Shown: piece by piece, positions 9,203 through 18,056 of the stretch
Layout: each line of letters opens with the position of its first letter
How positions within the stretch are numbered: position 1 is the first letter of the stretch
Source: Nonomuraea rhodomycinica
Lineage (GTDB): Bacteria; Actinomycetota; Actinomycetes; Streptosporangiales; Streptosporangiaceae
Direction: 5' to 3'
Length of the DNA: 64,000 nt
Assembly (NCBI RefSeq): GCF_013363995.1
Contig: NZ_JABWGO010000009.1
Location: 186,001-250,000 of the forward strand
Notes under the pieces: generated by a model
Databases searched by the model: none
Seen by the model: only the letters and a program-made list of their open reading frames with translations
What the model was told of the DNA's origin: nothing
Position numbers and translations under genes: made by a program

Positions 9203-10906
9203 ATGCCAACGCGTACCTCCGACGGCGGCGTGCGGGACAGGTGCGAGCACGCGGCCCGCCGGCTGCTCGGCCTGGACGAGCTGAGGCCCGGCCAGCTCGA
9301 CGCCATGACCTCGCTGGCCGAGGGCCGCGACACGCTGGTCGTGATGCCCACCGGCAGCGGCAAGTCGGCCGTCTACCAGGTGCCCGCGCTGCTGCTGCCC
9401 GGCCCGACCCTGATCGTGTCGCCGCTGATCGCCCTCCAGCGCGACCAGGTGGAGGCGCTGCGCCGGCAACGGCACGACGAGAAGGCGACCAGCGTGGACG
9501 CGAGCACGCCGGCGGGCAGGCGGGCGGCCACGTTCGAGGCGCTGCGCGCGGGCGAGACGGAGTTCCTGTTCTGCGCGCCCGAGCAGCTCGCCCGCCCCGA
9601 CGTGGTGCGCGAGCTGGCCGAGGCGCGCGTCTCGCTCATGGTCGTCGACGAGGCCCACTGCGTGTCGGCCTGGGGGCACGACTTCCGCCCCGACTACCTG
9701 CGGCTCGGCTCGGCCGCCGAGGCGATCGGCCGGCCGGTGATCGCGGCGCTCACGGCCACGGCCGCCCCTCCGGTACGCGAGGAGATCGTCCAGCGGCTCG
9801 GCATGCGCGACCCGCTGCAGGTGGTGCGCGGGTTCGACCGTCCCAACATCACGCTGTCGGTGCGCCGGGAGCTGTCCGACCCCGCCGACGCGCTCGTCGC
9901 GGCGGTGCTGGAGCAGCCGTCGCCGGGCATCGTCTACACGGCGACGCGGCGGCGGACCGCCGAGCTGGCCGGGCGGCTGGCGGAGGCGGGGCTGCGTGCC
10001 GAGGCGTACCACGCGGGGCTGCGGCGGGGCGAGCGGGACGCGGCGCACGGCCGGTTCATGGCGGGCGAGCTGGACGTCGTGGTCGCGACGAGCGCGTTCG
10101 GGATGGGGATCGACAAGCCCGACGTCCGGTACGTCTTCCACAGCGAGATCCCGGGCTCGCTGGACGCCTACTACCAGGAGATCGGCCGCGCGGGCAGGGA
10201 CGGCGACCCGGCCGAGGCGCTGCTGTTCTACCGGCCCGAGGACCTGGCGCTCCAGCGGTTCTTCACCGGCGCCGTGCCCGACACCGAGGCCCTGGAGCAG
10301 GTCGCCCGCGCGGTCGCGGACGCCGCGGGCGAGGCGGACCCCGCGGGGAAGGCGGGCGTTGAGGGCAAGGCGGAGATCGACGGCAAGGCGGGCGTCGAGC
10401 GGAAGGTGCTGCGTGAGCGCACCGGGTTGTCGGCCCGGCGCCTGACCACGCTGCTCGACCTGCTGCAACGCAGCGGAGCCGTGTGCCTGGAGACGCGCCG
10501 CGTCACGCCGGTCGCCGGCGGCCCCGGCCCGGCCGAGGCAGCCGCGCGGGCGCGCGAACTGGCCGAGCGGCACCGCGAGATCGAACGCACCCGGCACGAG
10601 ATGATGCGCCGCTACGCCGAGACCCGCGACTGCCGGCGGCGGTTCCTGCTCGCGTACTTCGGCGAGGACCTGGGGGAGCCGTGCGGCCACTGCGACACCT
10701 GCCGGGCGGGGACGGCGAGCGAGCCCGTCCGGGAGGAGGGGCCGTTCCCGGTCCACGCCCAGGTGGAGCACGAGACGTGGGGGCCGGGCGAGGTCATCCG
10801 GCGCGACGAGGACCGGCTGACGGTGCTGTTCGAGGAGGCGGGCTACCGGGAGCTGCTGCTGGAGACCGTCGTGGACCAGCACATCCTCCGCGAGAGCGGC
10901 GGCTAG
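9203..10906 (+). CDS. recQ: ATP-dependent DNA helicase RecQ
   Basis: A 567-residue superfamily 2 helicase. It has Walker A PTGSGKS, a DEAH box in VVDEAHCVSAWGHDFRPDY, motif VI EIGRAGRDG, and the RecQ zinc-binding cysteines (CRRRF, then CGHCDTC). It unwinds 3'-5' at forks and recombination intermediates. Between the helicase core and the zinc domain there is a low-complexity insertion (AGKAGVEGKAEIDGKAGVERK). No clear HRDC domain is seen; the C-terminus is a small beta-rich tail. Its stop codon overlaps the stop of the convergent S9 peptidase gene within a CTAG. Confidence 0.9.
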   Translation: MPTRTSDGGVRDRCEHAARRLLGLDELRPGQLDAMTSLAEGRDTLVVMPTGSGKSAVYQVPALLLPGPTLIVSPLIALQRDQVEALRRQRHDEKATSVDASTPAGRRAATFEALRAGETEFLFCAPEQLARPDVVRELAEARVSLMVVDEAHCVSAWGHDFRPDYLRLGSAAEAIGRPVIAALTATAAPPVREEIVQRLGMRDPLQVVRGFDRPNITLSVRRELSDPADALVAAVLEQPSPGIVYTATRRRTAELAGRLAEAGLRAEAYHAGLRRGERDAAHGRFMAGELDVVVATSAFGMGIDKPDVRYVFHSEIPGSLDAYYQEIGRAGRDGDPAEALLFYRPEDLALQRFFTGAVPDTEALEQVARAVADAAGEADPAGKAGVEGKAEIDGKAGVERKVLRERTGLSARRLTTLLDLLQRSGAVCLETRRVTPVAGGPGPAEAAARARELAERHREIERTRHEMMRRYAETRDCRRRFLLAYFGEDLGEPCGHCDTCRAGTASEPVREEGPFPVHAQVEHETWGPGEVIRRDEDRLTVLFEEAGYRELLLETVVDQHILRESGG

Positions 10907-13206
10907 TGATGCGGCGCGACGAGGTGGTGGGTGAGCCAGTCGACGACCCTTCCGACGAAGACCGCCCGGTTGGCGGGGCGCCGGATCTCGTGCCCCTCGT
11001 CGGGGAAGAGCAGTTCCTCGCACACCACCCCGCGCGCCCGCGCCGCCCGGACCGCCTGCTCGGCCTCGTGCACGGGCACGTTCGTGTCGTGGACTCCGTG
11101 GACGACGAGCAGCGGGGCCTCCAGCCGGTCGAAGCGCCGCAGCGGCGACAGCGCCCGTAGCAGGTCGCGGTCCTGCTCCGGGTGTCCGTACTCGCCGACC
11201 GCCGCGGCGGCGATCCACGGCTCGGTACGGGCATAGAAGCTCTCGAAGTCGGACATGCCGCACACGTCGATGCCCGTGCGGAAGAGCCGGGGATGGGCGA
11301 CCAGGGCGGCCAGGGTCAGGTAGCCGCCGTACGACCAGCCCATGCACGCGAGCCGGCCCGGGTCGGCGAGGCCCAGCCGTACCAGCTCGGCGGCGCAGTC
11401 GGCGACGTCCTCGATGGCGTGGAAGCGCAGCTCGCGGTCGTCGGCCTCGCGGAAGGCCCGCCCGTGACCGGACGAGCCGCGCACGTTGGGCGCGAGCACG
11501 CCGATGCCCGCGGCGAGCAGGTTGTGGTAGAGCGGGTTGAAGGTCGGCCGCTCCTGGTCCTCGGGGCCGCCGTGCAGGTACACCAGGTACGGCGCGGGCC
11601 CCTGGACGGCCGGGGGCCGGTAGAGCCAGGCGGCCAGGTCGAGGCCGTCGTGCGCCGTGAACTCGATCAGCTCGGCCCGGGGCGCGTGGGCCAGCCGCCC
11701 CAGGCCCGCCACCTCCTCGTAGCGCCCCGTGGCGAGGTCGCAGAGCAGCACGTGGGAGGGCTGGTCCGGGCTTTCGGCGGCCATGACCGCCGTGGCGCCG
11801 TCGAGGCTCATGCGGATCGAGGTCACGACGTCGGCCGGCAGGGGAGGGAGCGGGGTCACGGCTCCGGTGCCGGTGTCCAGGACCGCCAGGGCGGAGCGGC
11901 CGTGCTCGTTCCAGACGAGGACCGCCCACCGGCCGTCGGGGGTCAGGGCGAACTGGTCGAGCTCGGCGTCGTCCCGCCCGGCCAGCACGACGTGCTCCCG
12001 CCCGTCCGGCTCCGGCCCGGCCGCCACGCCATGCCGTCGTCCACCGGGCACGCCATGCTCCGAGCCGGTCGGCACGCCATGCTCCAGGCCCGTCGGCACG
12101 GCTTCGCCCCGCTCGGCCGCCACGGCATGCTCCCGCCCAGCCGCCGCACCGTATGACTGCGGCCCGCCGCCCGGAAGGCCCGGCCAGGCCGGACGATGGC
12201 GACCGTCCGGCGGCGTCACCCCCGGCCGCCGCGCCGCCGTCCCGGAGAAACCCTCCACCCGTCGCGCCGCCGCGCCGGAGAAGCCCTCCACCCCCCGTAC
12301 GGCCGTGCCGGCGGAACCCTCCACCCGCCGCGCGGCCGTCCCGGCGGAACCCGTCACCCGCCGTACGGCCAGCAGGGCCGGGCGGTCGCGGCCCGCGTCG
12401 GAGAGCAGGTAGGCCGTCTCCCCGTCCGGCGACAGGATGCCGTAGTCGGTCGAGCCGGGCAGGTCGGCGAGCAGCGGCCGTTCGCCGTCCGAGCCCGGAC
12501 CGCGGCCGGCCAGCGACATGCGCCGAGCGCCGCGCGGCCCCCGGCGCAGCAGCAGCGTGGCGTGGTCGCGGCTCACGGCGGCCGGCCGCAGCAGCGGCCC
12601 CGCCGCGACGACCTCGCGGCCTCCGGTCGCGGCGTCCACCAGCACGGCCTCGGTCACGCCCGAGGCCGACGTCTCGGCGACGAGCAGCACCTCGCCGCGC
12701 CCCGTCCACCGGACGAACGACGCGGAGCCGCCGGGCGGCATGGCGAGCGGGCGCAGATCGTCCCCGTCCGGCCGTACCGTCCACACCTGGGTGTGCTCGC
12801 CACCGCCGGGTGCGACGAGGACGGCCAGCCGCGCGCCGGTCGGCGCCCAGGAGACGTCGCAGACCGGCTCGGGACCGGTCTCGACCGGCCACGCGGACAC
12901 GCCGCGGGCCAGGCGGGGCTCCGCGTCCGCCCCCATCGGTTCGAATCCCGCGCCCGTCACCCCGGAGCCCGGGCCGGACCCGGACGCGCCGGGGTCGGCG
13001 CCGGCCCCGGCACGTCCGGGATGGCGCGCCGGGAGTCCCGCGCGACCCGCCGCCGCGTGGCCCGGCAGGGGCTGGATCCACACGCGGGGGCGTCCGTCCC
13101 GGTCGCTGACGTACGCCACGGAGCCATGGTCGGGCGCCGGTGACGGGTTCCAGCACCCCCAGGCGTCCAGGCTCTCGGGGGAGGGCAGCGCGGGGGGCAG
13201 GGCCAT
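10903..13206 (-). CDS. S9 family peptidase, in operon with amidotransferase
   Basis: A 767-residue S9 peptidase: beta-propeller plus hydrolase domain, with GWSYGGY (Ser, about residue 625), HGVHDTN (Asp) and DEGHEI (His). Its ATG overlaps the stop of the amidotransferase gene by one base, so it is coupled to it. The propeller contains expanded, degenerate repeats: four 11-residue units (RRVEGSAGTAV-like) near 12236-12370 and several HGV-containing units near 12000-12120, which other family members would not be expected to share. No signal peptide is visible. A likely role is hydrolysis or recycling of the peptide made by the two upstream enzymes; that is inference. Confidence 0.85.
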   Translation of the reverse strand: MALPPALPSPESLDAWGCWNPSPAPDHGSVAYVSDRDGRPRVWIQPLPGHAAAGRAGLPARHPGRAGAGADPGASGSGPGSGVTGAGFEPMGADAEPRLARGVSAWPVETGPEPVCDVSWAPTGARLAVLVAPGGGEHTQVWTVRPDGDDLRPLAMPPGGSASFVRWTGRGEVLLVAETSASGVTEAVLVDAATGGREVVAAGPLLRPAAVSRDHATLLLRRGPRGARRMSLAGRGPGSDGERPLLADLPGSTDYGILSPDGETAYLLSDAGRDRPALLAVRRVTGSAGTAARRVEGSAGTAVRGVEGFSGAAARRVEGFSGTAARRPGVTPPDGRHRPAWPGLPGGGPQSYGAAAGREHAVAAERGEAVPTGLEHGVPTGSEHGVPGGRRHGVAAGPEPDGREHVVLAGRDDAELDQFALTPDGRWAVLVWNEHGRSALAVLDTGTGAVTPLPPLPADVVTSIRMSLDGATAVMAAESPDQPSHVLLCDLATGRYEEVAGLGRLAHAPRAELIEFTAHDGLDLAAWLYRPPAVQGPAPYLVYLHGGPEDQERPTFNPLYHNLLAAGIGVLAPNVRGSSGHGRAFREADDRELRFHAIEDVADCAAELVRLGLADPGRLACMGWSYGGYLTLAALVAHPRLFRTGIDVCGMSDFESFYARTEPWIAAAAVGEYGHPEQDRDLLRALSPLRRFDRLEAPLLVVHGVHDTNVPVHEAEQAVRAARARGVVCEELLFPDEGHEIRRPANRAVFVGRVVDWLTHHLVAPHH

Positions 13207-14993
13207 CAGACTCCTTGGGCCTGCAGCCACAGTTCGAGCAGCCCGAGCTGCCACAGGGTGTTGACGCCGGTGGTGGCGCGGTCGCGGCCGGGGTCGTCGA
13301 GCAGCGTCCTGACGTACTCGGGCCGGAACAGGCCGCGCGAGCGGGCCGCCTGGGCGGTGAGCGCGTCGCGGACCAGGTCGAGCACGGGCCCGTCGAGGTG
13401 GCGCACGGCGGGGACGGGGAAGTAGCCCTTGGGCCGGTCGATGACCTCGGCGGGCAGCAGCCGGCGGGCGGCGTCCTTGAGCACGCCCTTGCCGCCGTCG
13501 GCGAGCTTGAGCCCGTCGGGGCAGGCCGCGGCGAGTTCGACCAGCTCGTGGTCGAGGAACGGGGTGCGCGCCTCCAGGCCGTGGGCCATGGTCATGTTGT
13601 CCACGCGCTTGACGGGGTCGTCGATCAGCATGGCGGTGGTCTCCAGCCGCAGCACGGCGTCCAGTGCGGTGTCGGCGCCCGGCCGGGCCGTGTGGGCGCG
13701 CACGTACGCGGAGCTGACGTCGTCGTCGAGCAGGTACTCGGGGCTCACGATACCCGCCAGCTCCTGGTGCGGCCGGTCGGCGAACGCGGCCAGGTACGCG
13801 TCGCCGGCCTGCTCGCGCGGCACCCCGGCCAGCGGCTGGAACCAGCTGTAGCCGCCGAACACCTCGTCGGCGCCCTGCCCGGACTGCACCACCTTGACGT
13901 GCCGCGCGACCTCCCGCGACAGCAGGTGGAAGGCGACGCAGTCGTGGCTGGCCATCGGCTCGCTCATGGACCGCACGGCCTCCTCCAGCCCGGTCACCAG
14001 ACGGCTGTCCGGAATGCGGATGCGGTGGTGGTCCGTGCCGTAGCGCCGCGCCATCAGGTCGGAGTAGTGGAACTCGTCGCCGCGCTCGCCGCCCGCCGCC
14101 TCGAAGCCGATGCTGAACGTGGCCAGCCCCTCCTGCCCCTCCTCGGCCAGCAGCGCGAGGATCAGGCTGGAGTCCAGGCCGCCCGACAGCAGCACGCCGA
14201 CCGGCACGTCGGCCACCATCCGGCGGCGCACGGCCGCGCGCAGCGCCTCCAGCACGGCAGGCCGCCACTCGTCGTCGCCGAGGCCGGCGTGCTCGGGCAG
14301 GGCCGAGCGGGTGTAGGCGGGGTCCCAGTAGCGGCGGTCGGTGCTGGTGCCGTCGGGTTCGAAGGTCCGTACGGTGGCGGCGGGCAGCCTGCTGACGCCG
14401 TCGAGGATGGTGCGCTCGCCGGGCACCAGGGAGTGGAAGGTCATGTAGTGGTGCAGGGCGACCCGGTCGATCGTGGTGTCCACGTCGCCGGCGGCCAGCA
14501 GCGCGGGCAGGGTGGAGGCGAAGCGCAGCCGGTCGCCGCTCCGGGACAGGTACATCGGCTTGATGCCGAGCCGGTCGCGGCCCAGCGTCAGCCGGCCGGT
14601 GTCGCGCTCGGCCACCGCGAAGGCGAACATGCCCTTGAACCGGTCGACGCACTCGCCGCCCCACCGGTGGAACGCCTTCACCAGCACCTCGGTGTCGGAG
14701 GTGGAGAAGAAGCGGTAACCGGCGGAGCGCAGCTCCTCGCGCAGCTCGCGATAGTTGTACAGGCAGCCGTTGAACACCGCGGCGAGCCCGAGCTCGCCGT
14801 CCACCATGGGCTGCGCCGCCTTCTCGGACAGGTCGATGATCTTCAGGCGACGGTGTCCCAGGGCGATCGGCCCCATCGCCCACAGGCCGGAGCCGTCGGG
14901 TCCGCGCTCGTGCATCGCCTCGGTCATCCGGTCCACGGCGCCCATGTCCGCCGGTTTCCCGTCGAAGCGCATCTCACCGGTCAGCCCGCACAT
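13206..14993 (-). CDS. Asparagine-synthetase-type amidotransferase, N-acetylglutaminylglutamine amidotransferase-like
   Basis: A 595-residue class II glutamine amidotransferase with a C-terminal synthetase domain. I chose the ATG at 14993 because it places the catalytic cysteine at position 2 (MCGLTGE); a GTG four codons upstream would bury it. The PP-loop SGGLDSS is intact. The N-terminal half (RGPDGSGLW, GHRRLKIIDLS, GYRFFSTSDTEVLVKAFHRWG) resembles the amidotransferase that makes the osmolyte N-acetylglutaminylglutamine amide more than housekeeping AsnB. The usual partner synthetase (Ngg) is absent; a YbdK-type ligase lies upstream. Function in dipeptide amidation is inferred. Confidence 0.8.
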   Translation of the reverse strand: MCGLTGEMRFDGKPADMGAVDRMTEAMHERGPDGSGLWAMGPIALGHRRLKIIDLSEKAAQPMVDGELGLAAVFNGCLYNYRELREELRSAGYRFFSTSDTEVLVKAFHRWGGECVDRFKGMFAFAVAERDTGRLTLGRDRLGIKPMYLSRSGDRLRFASTLPALLAAGDVDTTIDRVALHHYMTFHSLVPGERTILDGVSRLPAATVRTFEPDGTSTDRRYWDPAYTRSALPEHAGLGDDEWRPAVLEALRAAVRRRMVADVPVGVLLSGGLDSSLILALLAEEGQEGLATFSIGFEAAGGERGDEFHYSDLMARRYGTDHHRIRIPDSRLVTGLEEAVRSMSEPMASHDCVAFHLLSREVARHVKVVQSGQGADEVFGGYSWFQPLAGVPREQAGDAYLAAFADRPHQELAGIVSPEYLLDDDVSSAYVRAHTARPGADTALDAVLRLETTAMLIDDPVKRVDNMTMAHGLEARTPFLDHELVELAAACPDGLKLADGGKGVLKDAARRLLPAEVIDRPKGYFPVPAVRHLDGPVLDLVRDALTAQAARSRGLFRPEYVRTLLDDPGRDRATTGVNTLWQLGLLELWLQAQGV

Positions 14994-15116
14994 CCGTCCG
15001 TCCACCTTCCGTCATCTCGCATCAGTCCTCGCACCGGATCCGCCGAGTGGCGGGCGCGCACGCCGGCGTGTCACGCCGCCGGTTGCTCCACGTGGAACAT
15101 GGCCGTCCGTGTCGCC

Positions 15117-16262
15117 TCAGGCGGCCGGCCGGTACGACGAGGTGCTGTCGCCGCCCAGCGGCTCCCATCCGCCGGACCGCGTCTCGGCGAGGAGCATGTC
15201 GACCACGTCGCCCAGCAGCCCGCGCCGGGCGAACGCCGCGCGCTGCCGCGCCGCCGAGCTGCCCCTGGCCAGCGCCTCGCGGGTCAGGCCCGAGATCAGC
15301 TCCCAGTCGCCGGCCTCCTCCAGGTACGGCCGCAGGCCCGCCACCATCCCGGTGACGACCTCGGCGGCGGGCCTGGGCACGCCCTCCACCGGGTCGACCA
15401 GCTCGCCTTCGAGCCCGGAGCGCGCCGCCTGCCACGTCGCGGCCCGTACGCTCTCCAGCGGCACCTCCAGGCCGGGGGAGCGCCGCACGTCCTCCAGACC
15501 GCGGGCCACCAGCGCCCGGAACAGCCCGGCTATCAGCACGATGTCCTCCACGCGCGGGCAGGAGTCGCAGATGCGCAGCTCCACGGTCGGCACGTGGTCC
15601 GACGGCCGGATGTCGAAGTAGATCATCCCGGGATCGGTGATCACACCTGACTGGATGAGGCCGCCGATCATGCGTTCGTAGTCGGCCACGGAGTCGTAGC
15701 GGGCCATCGGCCCGGCCGTGGGCCAGCGCTGCCACACCATGGTCCGGTAGCTGCCGTACCCCGTGTCGGACCCGAGCCAGTACGGCGAGCCGGCGCTGAG
15801 CGCCAGCAGCGGCGGCGCCCACGGCGACAGCCGGTGCGCGAGGGCGAGCGCCAGCTCGCGGTCGGTCACCTCCGCGTGGACCTGGGTGCCGCAGATGAGC
15901 TGCTCGCGGGTGAGGAGCTGGTAGTCGTCGAGCATCTGCTCGTAGCGCGGGTCGGGCGACACCTTCATGCGGTCGATGTCGGCCAGCGGCACGCTGCCTG
16001 CCGCCACGATGCCGAGCCCCAGGCTCTCCGCCCTGCGCACCACCATCGCGCGCATGCCGCCGAGGTCGCGGGCCAGGTCCTCCAGGTCACGGAACGGCTT
16101 GCTGTTGGCCTCCAGCGTGGAGCACTGGAGCTCCTTGGTGAAGCAGTCCTCCGGCAGCATGTCCAGGAGGATCCCCGCCCGTGGGACCAGATGGCGGGTC
16201 CGCGTGTCGACGACGTGGAACTCCTCCTCGACGCCCAGCGAGATCGTGGAGCCGCTCACCAC
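15117..16262 (-). CDS. YbdK/GCS2-type carboxylate-amine ligase
   Basis: A 381-residue ATP-dependent ligase of the glutamate-cysteine ligase 2 family. The N-terminus has the SLGVEEEF signature, followed by LEANSKPF, AAGSVPLAD, CGTQVHAEV and RPSDHVPTVELRICDS segments typical of the family. Such enzymes join an amino acid to an amine or amino acid; most have weak or unknown specificity. The GTG at 16262 is preferred because GGAGG lies five bases upstream; GTG codons at 16268 and 16259 are alternatives. It lies 123 bp upstream of the amidotransferase and probably opens that operon. A 10-bp palindrome AAAGCGCTTT sits upstream at 16314-16323. Confidence 0.85.
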   Translation of the reverse strand: MVSGSTISLGVEEEFHVVDTRTRHLVPRAGILLDMLPEDCFTKELQCSTLEANSKPFRDLEDLARDLGGMRAMVVRRAESLGLGIVAAGSVPLADIDRMKVSPDPRYEQMLDDYQLLTREQLICGTQVHAEVTDRELALALAHRLSPWAPPLLALSAGSPYWLGSDTGYGSYRTMVWQRWPTAGPMARYDSVADYERMIGGLIQSGVITDPGMIYFDIRPSDHVPTVELRICDSCPRVEDIVLIAGLFRALVARGLEDVRRSPGLEVPLESVRAATWQAARSGLEGELVDPVEGVPRPAAEVVTGMVAGLRPYLEEAGDWELISGLTREALARGSSAARQRAAFARRGLLGDVVDMLLAETRSGGWEPLGGDSTSSYRPAA

Positions 16263-16372
16263 GACCACCTCCGACCTTCATCAGTTGTCCGCATAGCGGT
16301 CACCTGCCCTCAAAAAGCGCTTTAGCACCTCATGGGGCATATGTGATCTTTAATACGGTTTGCCGGGCGTTC

Positions 16373-17128
16373 TCAGCCGCCGGCCTTCGACACGGCGAAA
16401 GCGAGCAGGAATCCGGCCAGCGTGATGAGCCCGGTCATCAGATGGGCGTTCTCGAAAGCCTCGGGGATCATGGTGTCGGCGACCATCGTCAGGATCGCGC
16501 CGCCCGCCAGCGCGATGATGCCCGCCAGCACGGCCGCCGGAGCCCCGCCGAGCAGCGCGTACCCCGCCAGCGACGACAGGCCGCTGATCACGGCGATCCC
16601 GCTCCACAGCCCGAACACGTACGCCTTCGACCGCCCGGCCCCGCGCATCCCGGCCGCGCTGGACAGCCCCTCGGGCACGTTGCTGATGAACACCGCCGCC
16701 ACGGTCACCGCGCTCACCGCGCCCCCGCCGAGCAGGCTCGCGCCGATCACCACCGACTCGGGCACCCCGTCGAGCACCGCGCCGAGCGCAATCGCCGTGC
16801 CCGAACCGCTCTGCTCCTGCTCGGACGGCTGCTGCCCGCCGGAGCGCTTGCGATGCCGCGCGCCGCGGCGGGCCAGCAGGATGTTGCACACGGTGTAGAG
16901 GACAGCGCCGGTCACGGCGCCGGCGACCGTGGGCACCAGCCCCGCCCGCTCGTGCGCCTCGTCGATCAGCTCGAACGACACCGCGGACATCAGCACCCCG
17001 GCCCCGAACGCCATCACCGACGCGACCACCCGCTGCGGCAACCGCACCGTGTACCCGGCCAGCGCGCCGATCACCAGCGCTAACCCCGCCAGCAGCCCCC
17101 AGCCGCCCGCCTGCAACCACTCCGGCAT
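16373..17128 (-). CDS. ZIP family metal transporter
   Basis: A 251-residue polytopic membrane protein with about eight hydrophobic segments. A polar, basic loop (ARHRKRSGGQQPSEQEQ) sits between the two halves, and ZIP-type helix IV/V motifs are visible (LDGVPESVVIGASL and ISNVPEGLSSA). The family moves zinc, iron or manganese into the cytoplasm; here the helix IV His of the usual HDGIPE is Leu, so specificity or mode may differ. The start at ATG 17128 is the one that precedes the first hydrophobic segment. It is divergent from the methyltransferase, with the palindrome at 17187-17204 between them. Confidence 0.78.
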   Translation of the reverse strand: MPEWLQAGGWGLLAGLALVIGALAGYTVRLPQRVVASVMAFGAGVLMSAVSFELIDEAHERAGLVPTVAGAVTGAVLYTVCNILLARRGARHRKRSGGQQPSEQEQSGSGTAIALGAVLDGVPESVVIGASLLGGGAVSAVTVAAVFISNVPEGLSSAAGMRGAGRSKAYVFGLWSGIAVISGLSSLAGYALLGGAPAAVLAGIIALAGGAILTMVADTMIPEAFENAHLMTGLITLAGFLLAFAVSKAGG

Positions 17129-17182
17129 GACCAAGCGGTTTCCCGCCCGGCGACCTCCGCAAACCCGGCACCGGGCCACGCC

Positions 17183-17213
17183 TTGACTTCATGTCGACAT
17201 GAAGATCCATGCT
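17183..17213 (+). promoter_or_regulatory. MerR-type promoter with perfect 18-bp dyad
   Basis: A perfect 18-bp palindrome (CTTCATGTCGACATGAAG, 17187-17204) lies between a -35 TTGACT (17183-17188) and a -10-like CATGCT (17208-17213). The spacer is 19 bp, the unusually long spacing that MerR-family activators correct by bending DNA. The predicted transcription start falls at about 17220, next to the ATG at 17221, so the methyltransferase mRNA would be leaderless. No merR gene lies nearby. The dyad could also serve the divergent ZIP gene. Confidence 0.6.
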
Positions 17214-17220
17214 GATCCGC

Positions 17221-17964
17221 ATGCCGAACACCAGCGAACTCGTCACCCTTCTCGACGCCGCCGACACCCTTCCCGGCGCCATCGCCCTGCGCGAGCGCTC
17301 GTACGAACTGCTTCGCCTGGAGCCGGGGACCCCGGCGGTGGACGTCGGCTGCGGCACGGGCCGCGCCGTCGCGGAAATGCGCGAGCGCGGGGCCAGGCCG
17401 ACCGGCGTGGACCTCAGCGCAGACATGATCGGTATCGCCCGTGACCGGTGGCCCGGAGCGGACTTCCGGGTGGGCGACGCCTACCACCTGCCGCTCGGCG
17501 ACGGCGAGGTCGCCGCGTACCGGGCGGACAAGGTGCTCCACGAGCTGGACGACGCCGGGCGGGCCCTGCGCGAGGCCGCCCGCGTGCTGTCGCCGGGCGG
17601 CCGCGTCGCGCTTGCCGGGCAGGACTGGGACGCGATCGTCGTCGACTCGGGTCACCCGCTGGTCACCCGCGCGATCGTGCACGCCCGCGCCGACCAGATC
17701 CCCGACCCGCGCGCCGCCCGCCGCTACCGGGACCTGCTGCTGACGGCCGGCTTCACGGACGTCCACGTCGAGGTCCACACGGCGGTCCTCACCGACGCGA
17801 CCCTGCTGCCCATGGTCACCAACCAGGCGCGCGGCGCCCTCGCCGCCGGTGCGATCACCCAGGACGAGCACGACGCCTGGCTCGCCGACCAGCACGACCG
17901 GGCCCGGCGCGGACGGCTGCTCCTGGCCATCCCGATGTTCCTGGCCGCCGCGACCCGCCCCTGA
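17221..17964 (+). CDS. Class I SAM-dependent methyltransferase
   Basis: A 247-residue methyltransferase of the Methyltransf_11/25 type. Motif I is VDVGCGTGRAV; a GVDLSADM acidic strand end follows, then FRVGDAYHLPL and the post-III segment LSPGGRVALAG. These give S-adenosylmethionine binding; the acceptor is unknown and could be a small molecule or a quinone. The start at 17221 fits the predicted leaderless transcript; the ATG at 17209 would overlap the -10. The next gene is convergent, so the methyltransferase is monocistronic. Confidence 0.8.
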   Translation: MPNTSELVTLLDAADTLPGAIALRERSYELLRLEPGTPAVDVGCGTGRAVAEMRERGARPTGVDLSADMIGIARDRWPGADFRVGDAYHLPLGDGEVAAYRADKVLHELDDAGRALREAARVLSPGGRVALAGQDWDAIVVDSGHPLVTRAIVHARADQIPDPRAARRYRDLLLTAGFTDVHVEVHTAVLTDATLLPMVTNQARGALAAGAITQDEHDAWLADQHDRARRGRLLLAIPMFLAAATRP

Positions 17965-18056
17965 GGCCCGGCCCGAGCGCGCGCCCGACTCGACCGGCAC
18001 GGACCCGACCACCGTCAGGGAAGGCGCACCGGCGAGGTCGTCACCCCAGGAGCCGG

